The notes under the pieces: model-generated
What the model was told of the DNA's origin: nothing
Database searches by the model: none
What the model saw: the letters and a program-made list of their open reading frames with translations, nothing else
Program-made: the position numbers and the translations under genes
Shown: positions 9,622 through 18,523 of the stretch, one piece after another
Numbering within the stretch: the stretch's first letter is position 1
How the letters are laid out: the number at the start of each line of letters is the position of its first letter
DNA from: Sporisorium sorghi
Taxonomy: Eukaryota; Basidiomycota; Ustilaginomycetes; Ustilaginales; Ustilaginaceae
Assembly (NCBI GenBank): GCA_023212695.1
Contig: JALCCG010000038.1
Span: forward strand, 1-64,000
DNA length: 64,000 nt
Reading direction: 5' to 3'

Positions 9622-10917
9622 TCAGGCCACCTTCGGCTTGGCGACCTCCTCCTGCACCAAGGGAGCAAGCCCAATCCAGTCACCCGAGTCGGACCTGCTC
9701 AGCACCGTGTACAGGTTCTTGAGCAGGGGTGTGCCCGCCACAGCCGGGAAGAAAGGATCCGTCGTGCCCACCAGCAGGCTCATGCATCCGGGCATCTTGG
9801 GGTCGTTGCTCTGCATCAGAATGTCCGAGTCCTTGATAGGCACCTTGGTACCATCGGGCAGGATCATCTGCACGTTGAGCTTCGTGTCGCATGGCATCCA
9901 GTAGACGATGGGGTTCGTAGTCGTATTCTGCACATTGAGACCCGGTCGGTTCATGATCAGGCTCAATCGCGACGCCGGCAGCGTCGACACCGACGAGCCC
10001 GTATCCACCAGCAGGTTGACCGAGGTCGTGCCCTCGGCGTCTAGAGCTGTCACGCTGGCTTTAGACAGCATCCACCCATCGTCTTCTTCCACTTTGAGCT
10101 GCAACAGCTTGGGATACTTGACAAAGTCGTACCCGCCAATCTCGATGCTGGCGTGCGCACCCAAGTCGATCGCAATCGTGTCGACGAATTTCTTGTCCGC
10201 GCTCCTCTTGGTCTCGAGAACCGGCTCCGGGTCTGCCTCCTCCTTTCGACCAAGGCCCAACAAACCATCGTGCTCGAAAAAGCCGTCCCTCTCAAACGTG
10301 CTGATAGCGGCTCCGACAGTGGCACCCTTGATCACGGTCGTGTCGAGAGTGACAACGTCGTTGTAAAGAATCAGGTCCGCCTCTCCGTCTCCGTACCCCT
10401 CGTGATCATCTCGAATCTTCTTGCTCGTCCGAGACTTGGCAGGATCGTACGTTTTCTTGTTCGCCACACCGGGACACTTGGCTGCCTCGCACGAAGCTTG
10501 CACCGCCCAGGTGAGCATCGAGCCAGTGTCAGCCGTCAGGTTGAAATACTGAGTAGGCGTGCCCATCCCAACCTCAGCATTGTACGTCTGACCGAGCATC
10601 TTGGGATAGCCACCGACGGCATTCAGTGGGAGTGTCACTCCGCGCACCTTGACCGGAGGAGTAAGAGCATCTTCGGGTGCTCCGGCAACAGCCAGCTTGA
10701 GCTGTCCGTAGATCATCTTGGACTTGTTAGATGCCCGCTGCTTCTTGCGCTCGGCCAATGGGGCATAGCGAGCAGCTACACGCGCGTAAGCGGCCTTGAC
10801 ATCATCACAGTTGATCGAAGTGTCTTTGGCCGGCTTGGAAGGCTTGGCGAGCGACTGTCCAAAGCTGCTCAAGCCCAGGAGAATGGCGGTGGAGTAGATG
10901 TTGATAGCGGCCCTCAT
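9622..10917 (-). CDS. Secreted pepsin-like aspartic protease (family A1)
   Basis: An intronless gene of 431 residues. The start at 10917 gives a clean signal peptide (residues 1-23, ending SFGQSLA). An in-frame ATG 54 bases upstream would bury that signal and is less likely. A propeptide with basic residues (LAERKKQRASNKSK) follows. The two catalytic Asp are in ADTGSMLTW (D130) and VDTGSSVS (D305), 175 residues apart as in pepsins. The flap is in GYGDGE and the substrate region in DGLLGLGR. It probably acts outside the cell or in the vacuole. A TATA box lies 57 bases upstream. The nearest minus-strand neighbour is the lactonase-like gene, with no sign of co-transcription. Confidence 0.9.
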   Translation of the reverse strand: MRAAINIYSTAILLGLSSFGQSLAKPSKPAKDTSINCDDVKAAYARVAARYAPLAERKKQRASNKSKMIYGQLKLAVAGAPEDALTPPVKVRGVTLPLNAVGGYPKMLGQTYNAEVGMGTPTQYFNLTADTGSMLTWAVQASCEAAKCPGVANKKTYDPAKSRTSKKIRDDHEGYGDGEADLILYNDVVTLDTTVIKGATVGAAISTFERDGFFEHDGLLGLGRKEEADPEPVLETKRSADKKFVDTIAIDLGAHASIEIGGYDFVKYPKLLQLKVEEDDGWMLSKASVTALDAEGTTSVNLLVDTGSSVSTLPASRLSLIMNRPGLNVQNTTTNPIVYWMPCDTKLNVQMILPDGTKVPIKDSDILMQSNDPKMPGCMSLLVGTTDPFFPAVAGTPLLKNLYTVLSRSDSGDWIGLAPLVQEEVAKPKVA

Positions 10918-11280
10918 CGTTGGCGTGTCGTGGATGGGAGGTTTGTTCGCAACTTTCTCTGGACGGTTCACACTATTTATACAACCGATCAGCTAGGTTG
11001 ATGAAGTCAACAACCGAACTCCTGACGCCACCGTATCTCATCACAATGCTTGGCGCCCTTATCAGCCCCGCTTGCGGTGGGGCTCAATATAATAACCCAC
11101 CTTCCGTGGTGGTACCTTCATCACTATCCCAAGCGGTCTGTGCGATAAAGGCTTCAGCCCCGCTCGATTTGGCGCAGGGATGCTCTTGCAGTCCAAGCCC
11201 ACCGCCACCTTCACATCTGAGCACTGGTGGGAAGAAGGCTCCACCCCTTTTATGGGTCTACTCCCATCTGTTGTCGTGAT
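10918..11280. other. Upstream region of the aspartic protease gene
   Basis: Short intergenic region holding the TATA box of the protease gene and the uncertain 3' end of the lactonase-like gene. No additional gene is visible. Confidence 0.55.
10974..10981 (-). promoter_or_regulatory. TATA box of the aspartic protease gene
   Basis: TATAAATA on the minus strand, 57 bases before the ATG at 10917. One of the few textbook TATA boxes in the window; consistent with a regulated secreted protease. Confidence 0.6.
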
Positions 11281-12850
11281 TCACCTGGTCAACTTGACGC
11301 CCACATTGCACAAAGTGACGACCCTGCACGGTCCCATTCGGGTTGTCAGGCCGGAGAAGGCAGAGACGACAGCCGTACGGCATACAATGTCACGAAATGA
11401 GTAAGGGTGCAATGCAGTCACACAATGGGATAGTGTTGTCGCCATCGTTGTGGTACATCCGCTGCAGGCATCGACCTGCGCATGTCTGTCTCTGCACACC
11501 TTACAAGGACGCCAAACGATCTCTCTAGCCTGCCTGCCCAATTCAACCTTGACATCCTTGTAACCCTTGTCCTGCCAATCATTGACCACAATCTCTGCGC
11601 CTTCTTGCAGCCCGACAGCTTTGGCGAATTCGATCTCGTGCGCTAGAACGACCATGACATCCGAACACGCTTCCAAGCGCGAGAGAGCCGCCAGAGTGCG
11701 CATCGCCTTGTCCGGGAAATCCTGCATACACGACACTTTGTCTTGCGGAATAGCGCGATCTGTGACAGCCTCGGCACTGGTTCGGTCAAAGTAGCCCGGT
11801 GTAGCTCGTCGGTCCGTATCGGATGCGTAGGATCCGTCGTACTTTGCTGCAGGGGCGCAGAGGGATTCCTTGTTGAGCTCGAGGGGCGGCGGAAGCGGAT
11901 GGTAGAGCGCCTGTTGGTGTGCAGCGTCTCCAGTGAGCAGGACAAAGGTAGGCTTGGTCTGACACGTTGTTTTGGCCAGGAGCACCATGTGGCCGTGACA
12001 GTGCTGAGTTCGCAACAAGAGCGGGAGCACGAAGAGAAGCAATCAGCGTCAACAGACAAGTGGAAAGAGTGTCGCAAAGACATGTGGTGAAGAGAAGGCC
12101 AACTTACACCTTCTGCAGAAGCAACAACGACGCTTCCATCGCCGAACAGATCCCAAGCCTTTTCAAAGGGTTCCCACCTTCGTGTCCTTGACTCGATCTT
12201 TGATTCTGTCATCCACCTTGCTCTTGACGATATCCTGCATCTCGACAAACGTGCGATCCCTGAGAAAGCTCGTTGGGAAGGTCATCAAGCCCTTTTCGCC
12301 TCTCTTTGCGGCATCTTCGCCTCCACCCACCCAATCCATGGTTCCGGGGCCGACGAACACGGGCACCGAGGTGGGGAAGTCCAGCAGGTTGCCGTAGTGA
12401 TCCATATGAGCGTGCGACAGGATAATACCCGAGAGGCCAATCTTGTCGATCGAGTCGACGTTGAACTTTCTCGACAGGACGTTCTTGAGCTGTCCATGGT
12501 CGTTTAGTTCCGGTTTCAGGAACTTGGCGGCGCCGCTGGAGATGACTTCGGGTAGAACAGTGGGGTCCTGTGTGATATGATTTGCTCAGAAGAGATTAGA
12601 TCGGGATCAAGAGACAAGCAGATCATACGCAAGAATAGCGGAAACAAGAACGACTTACATTGCACATGCCCAGATCCCACAACCACTTTTCGCCAGTGGG
12701 CTCGTGTTCGATCAAAGCGCTCAGCACAGGAAGTTCTACCGGCTGCTTGGCCTTGTCCAGGCGCTTACGCGCATCTTGATCCCAAGTGTCGTCCGCCCAA
12801 GCTTGGCGATAGCTGTGAATGCTGCCGAGGTGAAACAGCGTCACGGTCAC
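11281..12850 (-). pseudogene. Metallo-beta-lactamase-fold lactonase-like gene with an apparent 1-nt frameshift
   Basis: Exons fit at 12659-12850, 12108-12567 and 11281-12003, with GTAAGT...CAG introns of 91 and 104 nt. The first exon encodes MTVTLFHLGSIHS and the second the metal-binding motif SHAHMDH (H116-H121). The third supplies further ligands in HCHGHMVLL, LLTGDAAH and VVLAHE. This set is typical of the AHL-lactonase-like branch of the superfamily, which hydrolyses lactone rings; the substrate here is unknown. The middle exon is 460 nt long, one base too many. The frame reading VKDTKVGTL meets a stop, while the frame for PFEKAWDLFGDGS continues to the conserved third exon. A single surplus G in GGTGGG near 12173-12178 explains this. 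It could be a true pseudogene, a sequencing error or an unrecognised intron. The last 70 or so residues have no visible conservation, so the 3' end is uncertain. Confidence 0.65.
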
Positions 12851-13583
12851 CCTGGCATCCGAGGCCGCTGAAGCCGAAAGCGGGTGGAAAGGGAGCGAGC
12901 TTGGATCGACGCGCGCCGAAGCCGGGATTTACTTTGAACCCGTGACCGAGTCGATCGTTACGCAGCTTTCGAAGCACATACTTGCAAAGTTAGGAGAGGG
13001 ATGATCGTGAAAGGATGACAAGTTGGACGAGAAGAAGCTGAGAAGGTTACGCTTCCCCGCACGAGCCTTCATGTCAAATGACGCACGCGACCCCCAAAAA
13101 ACTGCAGCGGAATTACGCGCAGAGAAGCGAGAGTTCTGCATAGCCGGCGGCAGTTGAACACTGCGGCAACAAAACCATCTTGAGACGTTTTGATCATTCG
13201 TGGTGGAAGCATCGCTGATGCTGGTGGATCCGCGAGGTGTTCGTTGGTCCTTTGGAGCAGGATAATACAGTCGTCTTGTCTGCGATGCTGCTGTCTTCGC
13301 CCGACTTGCAAGGATGTCAAGAAGGGCAACAGCGAGTTTGACTTCATCGTTGGCGGTATGGCGCTATGGTCCGATCCTTCTCGGGACAGGCACGACGTCC
13401 TGTTGTCCTCTTCTGCCGCTTGCCATGCAACTCTGTGGCTTTGACTGCAGTGGACGATCCAACGATCAACGCTGGTCTCATGCAACTCGCCTGCTTCCTG
13501 CAAACAAATCTGTGATAGATCTTTCGCATTCATCTTCGATCACCAGTCCTAGCGAGAGACAATCTACTGACCGAGTGCAACTC
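12851..13583. other. Intergenic region between lactonase-like gene and PEX5
   Basis: No convincing gene. The minus strand near 12910-12960 has a tRNA T-arm-like string with an oversized loop, and no complete tRNA can be folded. Open frames of up to 154 codons overlap each other and show no familiar motif. Confidence 0.5.
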
Positions 13584-16253
13584 TCACTCGTAATCAATCT
13601 CACCATCAATCCTGCCCGCCGCCGGAATAGGAGCGACCAAATCGCTCACGTCAAACGCATTGATATCCCTCCTCGCGCATTTAGCCGCAAGATCGCTCCT
13701 GTTCAGCAACTCCAACGAGACCCTGAACGTCTCCCACAGGCTACCGCTCGTAGCGCCATTGGCGGCGTCGTTGGCCATCCCCAGCGTCTCGGCTTCAGCC
13801 TGCTGCAGCGTCAGGGCCGTGTAGATGTGTTCCGCGGCGTCCTGGTACATCTTGAGGTTGAGACACGAGATCGAGAGGTTGAAGTGGCAGCGCACGAACT
13901 CGGGTTGCAGGTTCAGCGCATGGTGGTAGTACTGGATCGCTTCCGCACTCCTACCCGAGTTGGAAAGCGTCGCACCGAGCCGGTTGTACAGCAACCAATC
14001 CTGGGGTCGAACCGACAAGGCGGTGGAGAAGCAGTCGACGGCTTTGTCGTAGTCCTCGCTCGAGTTGAAGATCACACCCAAGGCCACCTGAACGTCGGCA
14101 TCGATCTCGCCGCGCTCGCCTCCGCCGCGCACCATCGAGATGAGCAGATCCGTCAATCGCGAGTGCTGCTCGAGAATCGAAGCCGACGTGCTGTGCGATG
14201 AGACGCTGTCGCTCCGACCGCGCTGCTTGGCGTTGGCGTTGGCAGCCGCAGACTGGGCGCTGGCACGCTGCGCAACGTCGCGGTACTTGTCGTTCCTCTC
14301 GATCCACTTTTCGATCGCTTCGTACGCAGCGGTGCGGTCGTTCTCGTTGGTATAGCTCACGGCAAGCGCCAACCAAGCATCTTTGAGATTGGGATCGAGA
14401 TCGAGCGCCTTTCGAAGCGCTGCAATGGCTTGCACCTCTCGCTCGTTTTCCTGCTGCTTGACTCCGAGATCGTACCACGCCGATGCATTGTGAGGGTCCT
14501 GCTGCACGGCGGCTTCTTTCTCGAGAACCGACTCGAGACCAGCGGGGAGACCACCAGCATGAGCAGCGTGATGACGCGTCGAAGCAATGTAAGGGTTGTC
14601 GCTGAGGAAGCGATAGGCAGGAGCTGGCTGCATCGAAGTAACGGCATCGGCGGAGGCTTGCGCTGGAAGCGTGACGGGTCGGATGCCGGCAGAAGTGACT
14701 TCAAAGTTGTCCCAATCGCTCTGCAGCTTGTCCCACTCGGCCATCTGTGCGTCCGGGTATCCTCTACCTTTATTGCCTTGCCATCGGCGACCGACAAAGT
14801 CGAGCTCGTCGTCGTCCTCCATCTGATCAGCGGGACGGTTCATGTCTTCTTCCCATCGCCTGTTAAAGGTGCTCGCATGAGGCATGTTGGCACCCATGCG
14901 CTGGTAGCGCTCAAACTCTTGGGCGTCGGCATCGTCTTCGCGCATCCTGGCGGTCACGTCACCGCCATCGCCGACAAAGGCCTTAGCACTCTCGCGCATG
15001 GCCTGCTTTTCGATGGCCTCGCTGCGTGCATCCTCCTCGGCCCAGAGATCGTTGAGCGCCTGCTGGTTTTGGATCTCTTGCTGGGTGCGGAGATGAGAGG
15101 GTACATCGGATTGAAGCGCATTGTTCTTGGCGAGAGACCTCTGCACGCTAGGCGGCAAGTGCGAAAGTGCGCCATTGGCTGCCATCTGATTGGCCCACGA
15201 GTAGGCCTCCTGCTGCGACTGTGGCTCGTGCGCCTTACCCTTGCCCTTATCGAGGGCCGAGGTGGCAGCCATGTCAGCGTTCTCGACAATGTTGTCGCCT
15301 TGGATGCCGGCCTGCTTATCACGAATCTTGCGCATGAGGTCGAGGAAATTGCTCTGACGGAACTTAATGCTCTGGTCGTGCTCGACCGACGAAACGAGTT
15401 TGCCTGCGGTGCGCGCCAATTCGTCTCGCTCTTGTGGATTGGCATGGTCGACCTTTTCGATTGGCTTTGCATCCGCTGTGAGTGCCGGGGCCGCTTGCGT
15501 GTGCTGCGAAGAGGCCTCGAATGCGGTGAAAGCTTCGGCCCATTTTGCGTTGTCGAGCTGGGGAGCTGTCGTTGACTGCTGGGCGTGAGAAAAGTGCCGT
15601 TGAGGTGATTGGTGCTCGTGCATCTGACTGTGAGGGTAGTGCGTTTGGGGAGCAGCATGGGGCATCATGCCCATACGAAGGCTCATAGGGATGACGTTGG
15701 GATGTACGGTGTGGGCAGCGTGCTGTTCGACGTGCATCTGCTGCTGCTGAATAGGCTGAGCCTGGATGTTGGACTGTGACGCTTCTGCGCTGAGAAAGTC
15801 GGTAGCCCATCCAGAAGAAGGAGCGGCACGGGGAGCAGCATTCTGGATGGTGGGGTTCCTCGAAAAGGCGGGACGAAAGCTTGCTTCTAGGTCGGCCATG
15901 CTAGGAGCTGGTGCAGGACGGTGGTGATGGTGCATGTTCTGCATGGGCGTGCGAGGCCCGCTGGGCAGGTTGCCACGCAGCTGCGAAACGTCAAACGCAT
16001 CGTGGAGGTTGTTTTGCGGAGCAGCAAAAGGCGCTTGCTGAGAGGGAGCGTTGAAGAAGGCAGGTTGCGACGAGGAAGAGGCACCAGCACTCGACTGAGA
16101 ACGGAAGGAAGGGCCTTGCTGTTGAGGGTATGGATTCGAAGCGAAGGTATCTTGCTGAGCTGTGCGATCCTGACCGAAGCGCTTGCCAATGTTCTGAAGT
16201 GGATTGGAGGGGCCGCAGCCTGCTCCACCGGAGACAAGATCGGACATGGACAT
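13584..16253 (-). CDS. PEX5: Peroxisomal PTS1 import receptor Pex5 with a PEX7-binding box
   Basis: Pex5 binds C-terminal SKL-type signals in the cytosol and carries cargo to the peroxisomal membrane. The start at 16253 gives MSMSDLVSGGAGCGPSNPL, the conserved N-terminus with the recycling cysteine (C13). An ATG 84 bases upstream would bury it. The product is 889 residues and intronless. The disordered N-terminal half has WxxxF-type Pex14/Pex13 motifs (WATDF, WAEAF). A box at about 297-319 (KFRQSNFLDLMRKIRD) matches the Pex7-binding region of long Pex5 and of Pex20. The C-terminal half has TPR repeats, for example the segments around NASAWYDLGV, DAWLALAVSY and DWLLYNRLGA. The protein therefore probably serves both PTS1 and PTS2 import. 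Confidence 0.95.
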   Translation of the reverse strand: MSMSDLVSGGAGCGPSNPLQNIGKRFGQDRTAQQDTFASNPYPQQQGPSFRSQSSAGASSSSQPAFFNAPSQQAPFAAPQNNLHDAFDVSQLRGNLPSGPRTPMQNMHHHHRPAPAPSMADLEASFRPAFSRNPTIQNAAPRAAPSSGWATDFLSAEASQSNIQAQPIQQQQMHVEQHAAHTVHPNVIPMSLRMGMMPHAAPQTHYPHSQMHEHQSPQRHFSHAQQSTTAPQLDNAKWAEAFTAFEASSQHTQAAPALTADAKPIEKVDHANPQERDELARTAGKLVSSVEHDQSIKFRQSNFLDLMRKIRDKQAGIQGDNIVENADMAATSALDKGKGKAHEPQSQQEAYSWANQMAANGALSHLPPSVQRSLAKNNALQSDVPSHLRTQQEIQNQQALNDLWAEEDARSEAIEKQAMRESAKAFVGDGGDVTARMREDDADAQEFERYQRMGANMPHASTFNRRWEEDMNRPADQMEDDDELDFVGRRWQGNKGRGYPDAQMAEWDKLQSDWDNFEVTSAGIRPVTLPAQASADAVTSMQPAPAYRFLSDNPYIASTRHHAAHAGGLPAGLESVLEKEAAVQQDPHNASAWYDLGVKQQENEREVQAIAALRKALDLDPNLKDAWLALAVSYTNENDRTAAYEAIEKWIERNDKYRDVAQRASAQSAAANANAKQRGRSDSVSSHSTSASILEQHSRLTDLLISMVRGGGERGEIDADVQVALGVIFNSSEDYDKAVDCFSTALSVRPQDWLLYNRLGATLSNSGRSAEAIQYYHHALNLQPEFVRCHFNLSISCLNLKMYQDAAEHIYTALTLQQAEAETLGMANDAANGATSGSLWETFRVSLELLNRSDLAAKCARRDINAFDVSDLVAPIPAAGRIDGEIDYE

Positions 16254-16760
16254 GGTGGGCTGAACCAGACCGAGCCGAGGTCTGCGGTTGAGCGACGTTG
16301 AATCAGTATGGAGATGGTGGTGGTGGTTGATGGTCAAGATGCGAAAGCGTTTCGAAAGCGTTAACTATTCGGCAAAGACACAGTCGGACAATGCCGAATC
16401 ACTCGCCACAAAGCCGGAAAAGTGCCGGCCAATTTTCGATAAAATCACATTTTGAGTTGTGACTGAGAGAAGCCAAACGAGCGACGGCTGAGTCCGAATG
16501 CTTTCTGCTCAGCAGCCACAGCGCAGCAGCATATCGCGCGACAGGCGCCCATTTTTTCACGGTCAATTTTGGACGTGCGGACGAGAAGGCGCAATTTTGA
16601 GATTTGTTAGAGCCGTGAGCCAACATCTTGAGGAAAAAAGAGCTTAGGGTCCAACAGGAACGCTACGATGATTGCAAACAAGAGACAACACGGAACAACA
16701 CAAACAAGACTGGAGTGTCTCAGCGAGAAGGGGTAGAAGCACTGCTGCTGCGACCACGCA
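16254..16760. other. PEX5 upstream region
   Basis: About 500 bp upstream of PEX5 and downstream of the RPEL gene, which lies in the same orientation. No gene or repeat is recognisable. Confidence 0.55.
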
Positions 16761-17410
16761 CTACAGCTCCTCTTGGTGAGGAAGGATGCCCTTCTGTCGG
16801 AGCGCCTCGACGTCGGGTCTCGACTCGAGATCCTTCTGCAGCTGATCGCCCAGACGGGCCCTCTCCAGCTCCTCCTTTTTACCCTGCAGCGCCGGGGCAA
16901 CCGACTGGTCCTTGAGGATGCCGCGATTCACCAGATCCTCCTTGTCCGGCCTGCGCTCCAGTCGGCCTTCAAGCTTGTCCGTGAGCTGGTGCTTTTGCAG
17001 TTCGTCCCGCTTTGCCTGCAGCGAAGGCGCAACCGATTGGTCCTTCAGGATCCCGCGCGAGACCAGATCATCGCGTTCGGGGCGTCGCTCCAAGCGTCCT
17101 TCCAGCTTGTCGGCCAATTGCGACTTTTGCAGCTCGTCGCGAGCCGCCTGAAGCGAAGGCGCCAAGTTTCCTGGCTTGAGAATGTTCTTCTCCTCGAGCT
17201 CGTGTCGATCAGGTCGATGGCCCAGACTGCGTTCCAGTCGCGCGCGGTCTTGCTCCGAGAGAGGACTTGTGGGGCGTTCGCCGGAAGCGCCGGCCTCATT
17301 GGCAGCTCCGATGTCGAGCTTGTCGATCGTAGCTGCATTCATTCAAGGCATGTCTTTATGAGCGTCGTGCTATGCGTTCGACGCTGTTGACCCAAAGTCA
17401 ACTCACCCAT
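16761..17410 (-). CDS. Small RPEL-repeat (G-actin-binding type) protein
   Basis: Four RPEL motifs are visible: RPDRHELEEKNIL, RPERDDLVSRGIL, RPDKEDLVNRGIL and RPDVEALRQKGIL. They are spaced by about 40 residues and linked by near-identical segments (SVAPSLQAKRDELQK, LADKLEGRLE). RPEL motifs bind monomeric actin in animal MRTF and Phactr proteins; fungal family members are small and little studied. The best gene model has a four-base first exon, ATGG (17407-17410), spliced through GTGAGT...GCAG to the main exon 16761-17332. This gives 191 residues starting MATIDKLDIG. An unspliced alternative would start at an ATG inside the intron (17342). No transcription-factor domain is attached. Confidence 0.88.
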
Positions 17411-18523
17411 CTTTGTGATAGTCAAGTGTTCGTTGTGGCCAGTCGATTGTTCAAGATGACGGTAGAGTTCAAGGTCAAGGATCAAGGTGCCGCTCAGCTG
17501 TCATCCTTTGCGCTTCAGGGGCTTCAAAATGTGCATTCTCCGCCAGCAAGAGCGCAGTCTTAGCCGCCGCTTGGGCCCACATTTTTGTCCCGCATAGGCA
17601 CCGGATCAGTGTGTGTTGTTCGCTTGCTTTTCTCCACTCGCCTTTTTTGTGGGCGCGTCATCCTCACATCCTGCAGCTCAGCCTCTGCACGCTCGCAGTC
17701 ACACTCAAACACACACACTCGCCGGCTCGACTCTCCGAGAAGTTATTCACGTCAAAATTAGGACTGGTGTGCGCCGGCGACGCCCATTAAGTTATCGCTC
17801 ACTAGTAACGCACGAATCGCGTGTCATTTGACACCACTTGACGCACATCATAACCCTTGAGATGCAAAAGAAAAGCCCTTACAGTGCGCTGCCAGCTGGT
17901 GGAGTCGAACCTGTGGCTTCCAGACACATGCTGTGATGAGGAGGCGAAGGCAGGAGGTCAGTAGGGTCAGCAGGGTCAGTAGGGTCAGTATTTTGAAGAC
18001 TCGGCTCACGGTTCCAACTCAGTTACTCAGCTCAGCTCACGCGCGTGAGACTACAGCAGCACCTCAAGAAGAGCTTCGAAAGCCAAGAAATTCTCATGAT
18101 GTGGGTCACCATGATGTGCGCCAGCCTGACTCACAACCTGTGGGCCAGAAGTGCGTTGCTTGACCCCCTTCAATGCCCTTTTTGGCTGGGGCACGAGGAG
18201 CAGCATTTGGCCTATAATGTGCTGCCAGTGACGCACAGCTGACCCACAGGTGGTGCGTCAAATGTGCGTCGAAGGCACACACGAGGGCGAATTTCGTTGT
18301 GATTTTCTAGACATCAATCTAGCCATGCCATCCAGACACACGTTCTCCAATCTCGTTGATGTATGCAAGCATGCTGGAATAAATGATTAAGTTGCCATGT
18401 GTTGGAGGCGTAGAATACATAATGATGTGTTGGTGCGTGCTTGTGCTTGCGGGCTATGCGTGAGGGCTTGCTGGATCGAGACCAATGAGCGACGGCGGGC
18501 ACGGGTACAGGAGCACGCCACAG
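17411..18523. other. Intergenic region, 1.1 kb
   Basis: No gene is recognisable. It holds a short nine-base tandem repeat and, near 17885-17935 on the minus strand, a tRNA T-arm-like string (GGTTCGACTCC) whose stem does not pair. It includes the promoter of the RPEL gene and the 3' flank of TOP1. Confidence 0.55.
17956..17990. repeat. Nine-base tandem repeat
   Basis: GGTCAGTAG repeated nearly four times with one substitution. Too short to assign a role. Confidence 0.85.

Noticed and set aside
9622..10917. Possibility that the aspartic protease is an inactive homologue
   Set aside because: Both DTGS motifs and the flap YGDG are intact with normal spacing, so I kept it as an active enzyme.
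12908..12962. tRNA T-arm-like string on the minus strand
   Set aside because: GGGTTCAAA...CCCG pairs only with a 12-base loop, and no acceptor or anticodon arm can be built upstream.
13069..13533. Minus-strand open frame of 154 codons upstream of the lactonase-like gene
   Set aside because: No motif, and two other frames overlap it; it is most likely non-coding.
16254..16337. N-terminal extension of PEX5 from an upstream in-frame ATG
   Set aside because: It would place 28 His-rich residues before the conserved Met-Ser-x-Ser-Asp-Leu-Val start and its recycling cysteine.
17885..17940. Second tRNA-like string (GGTTCGACTCC) on the minus strand
   Set aside because: The T stem has three mismatches of five and no acceptor partner is found upstream, so at most a decayed fragment.
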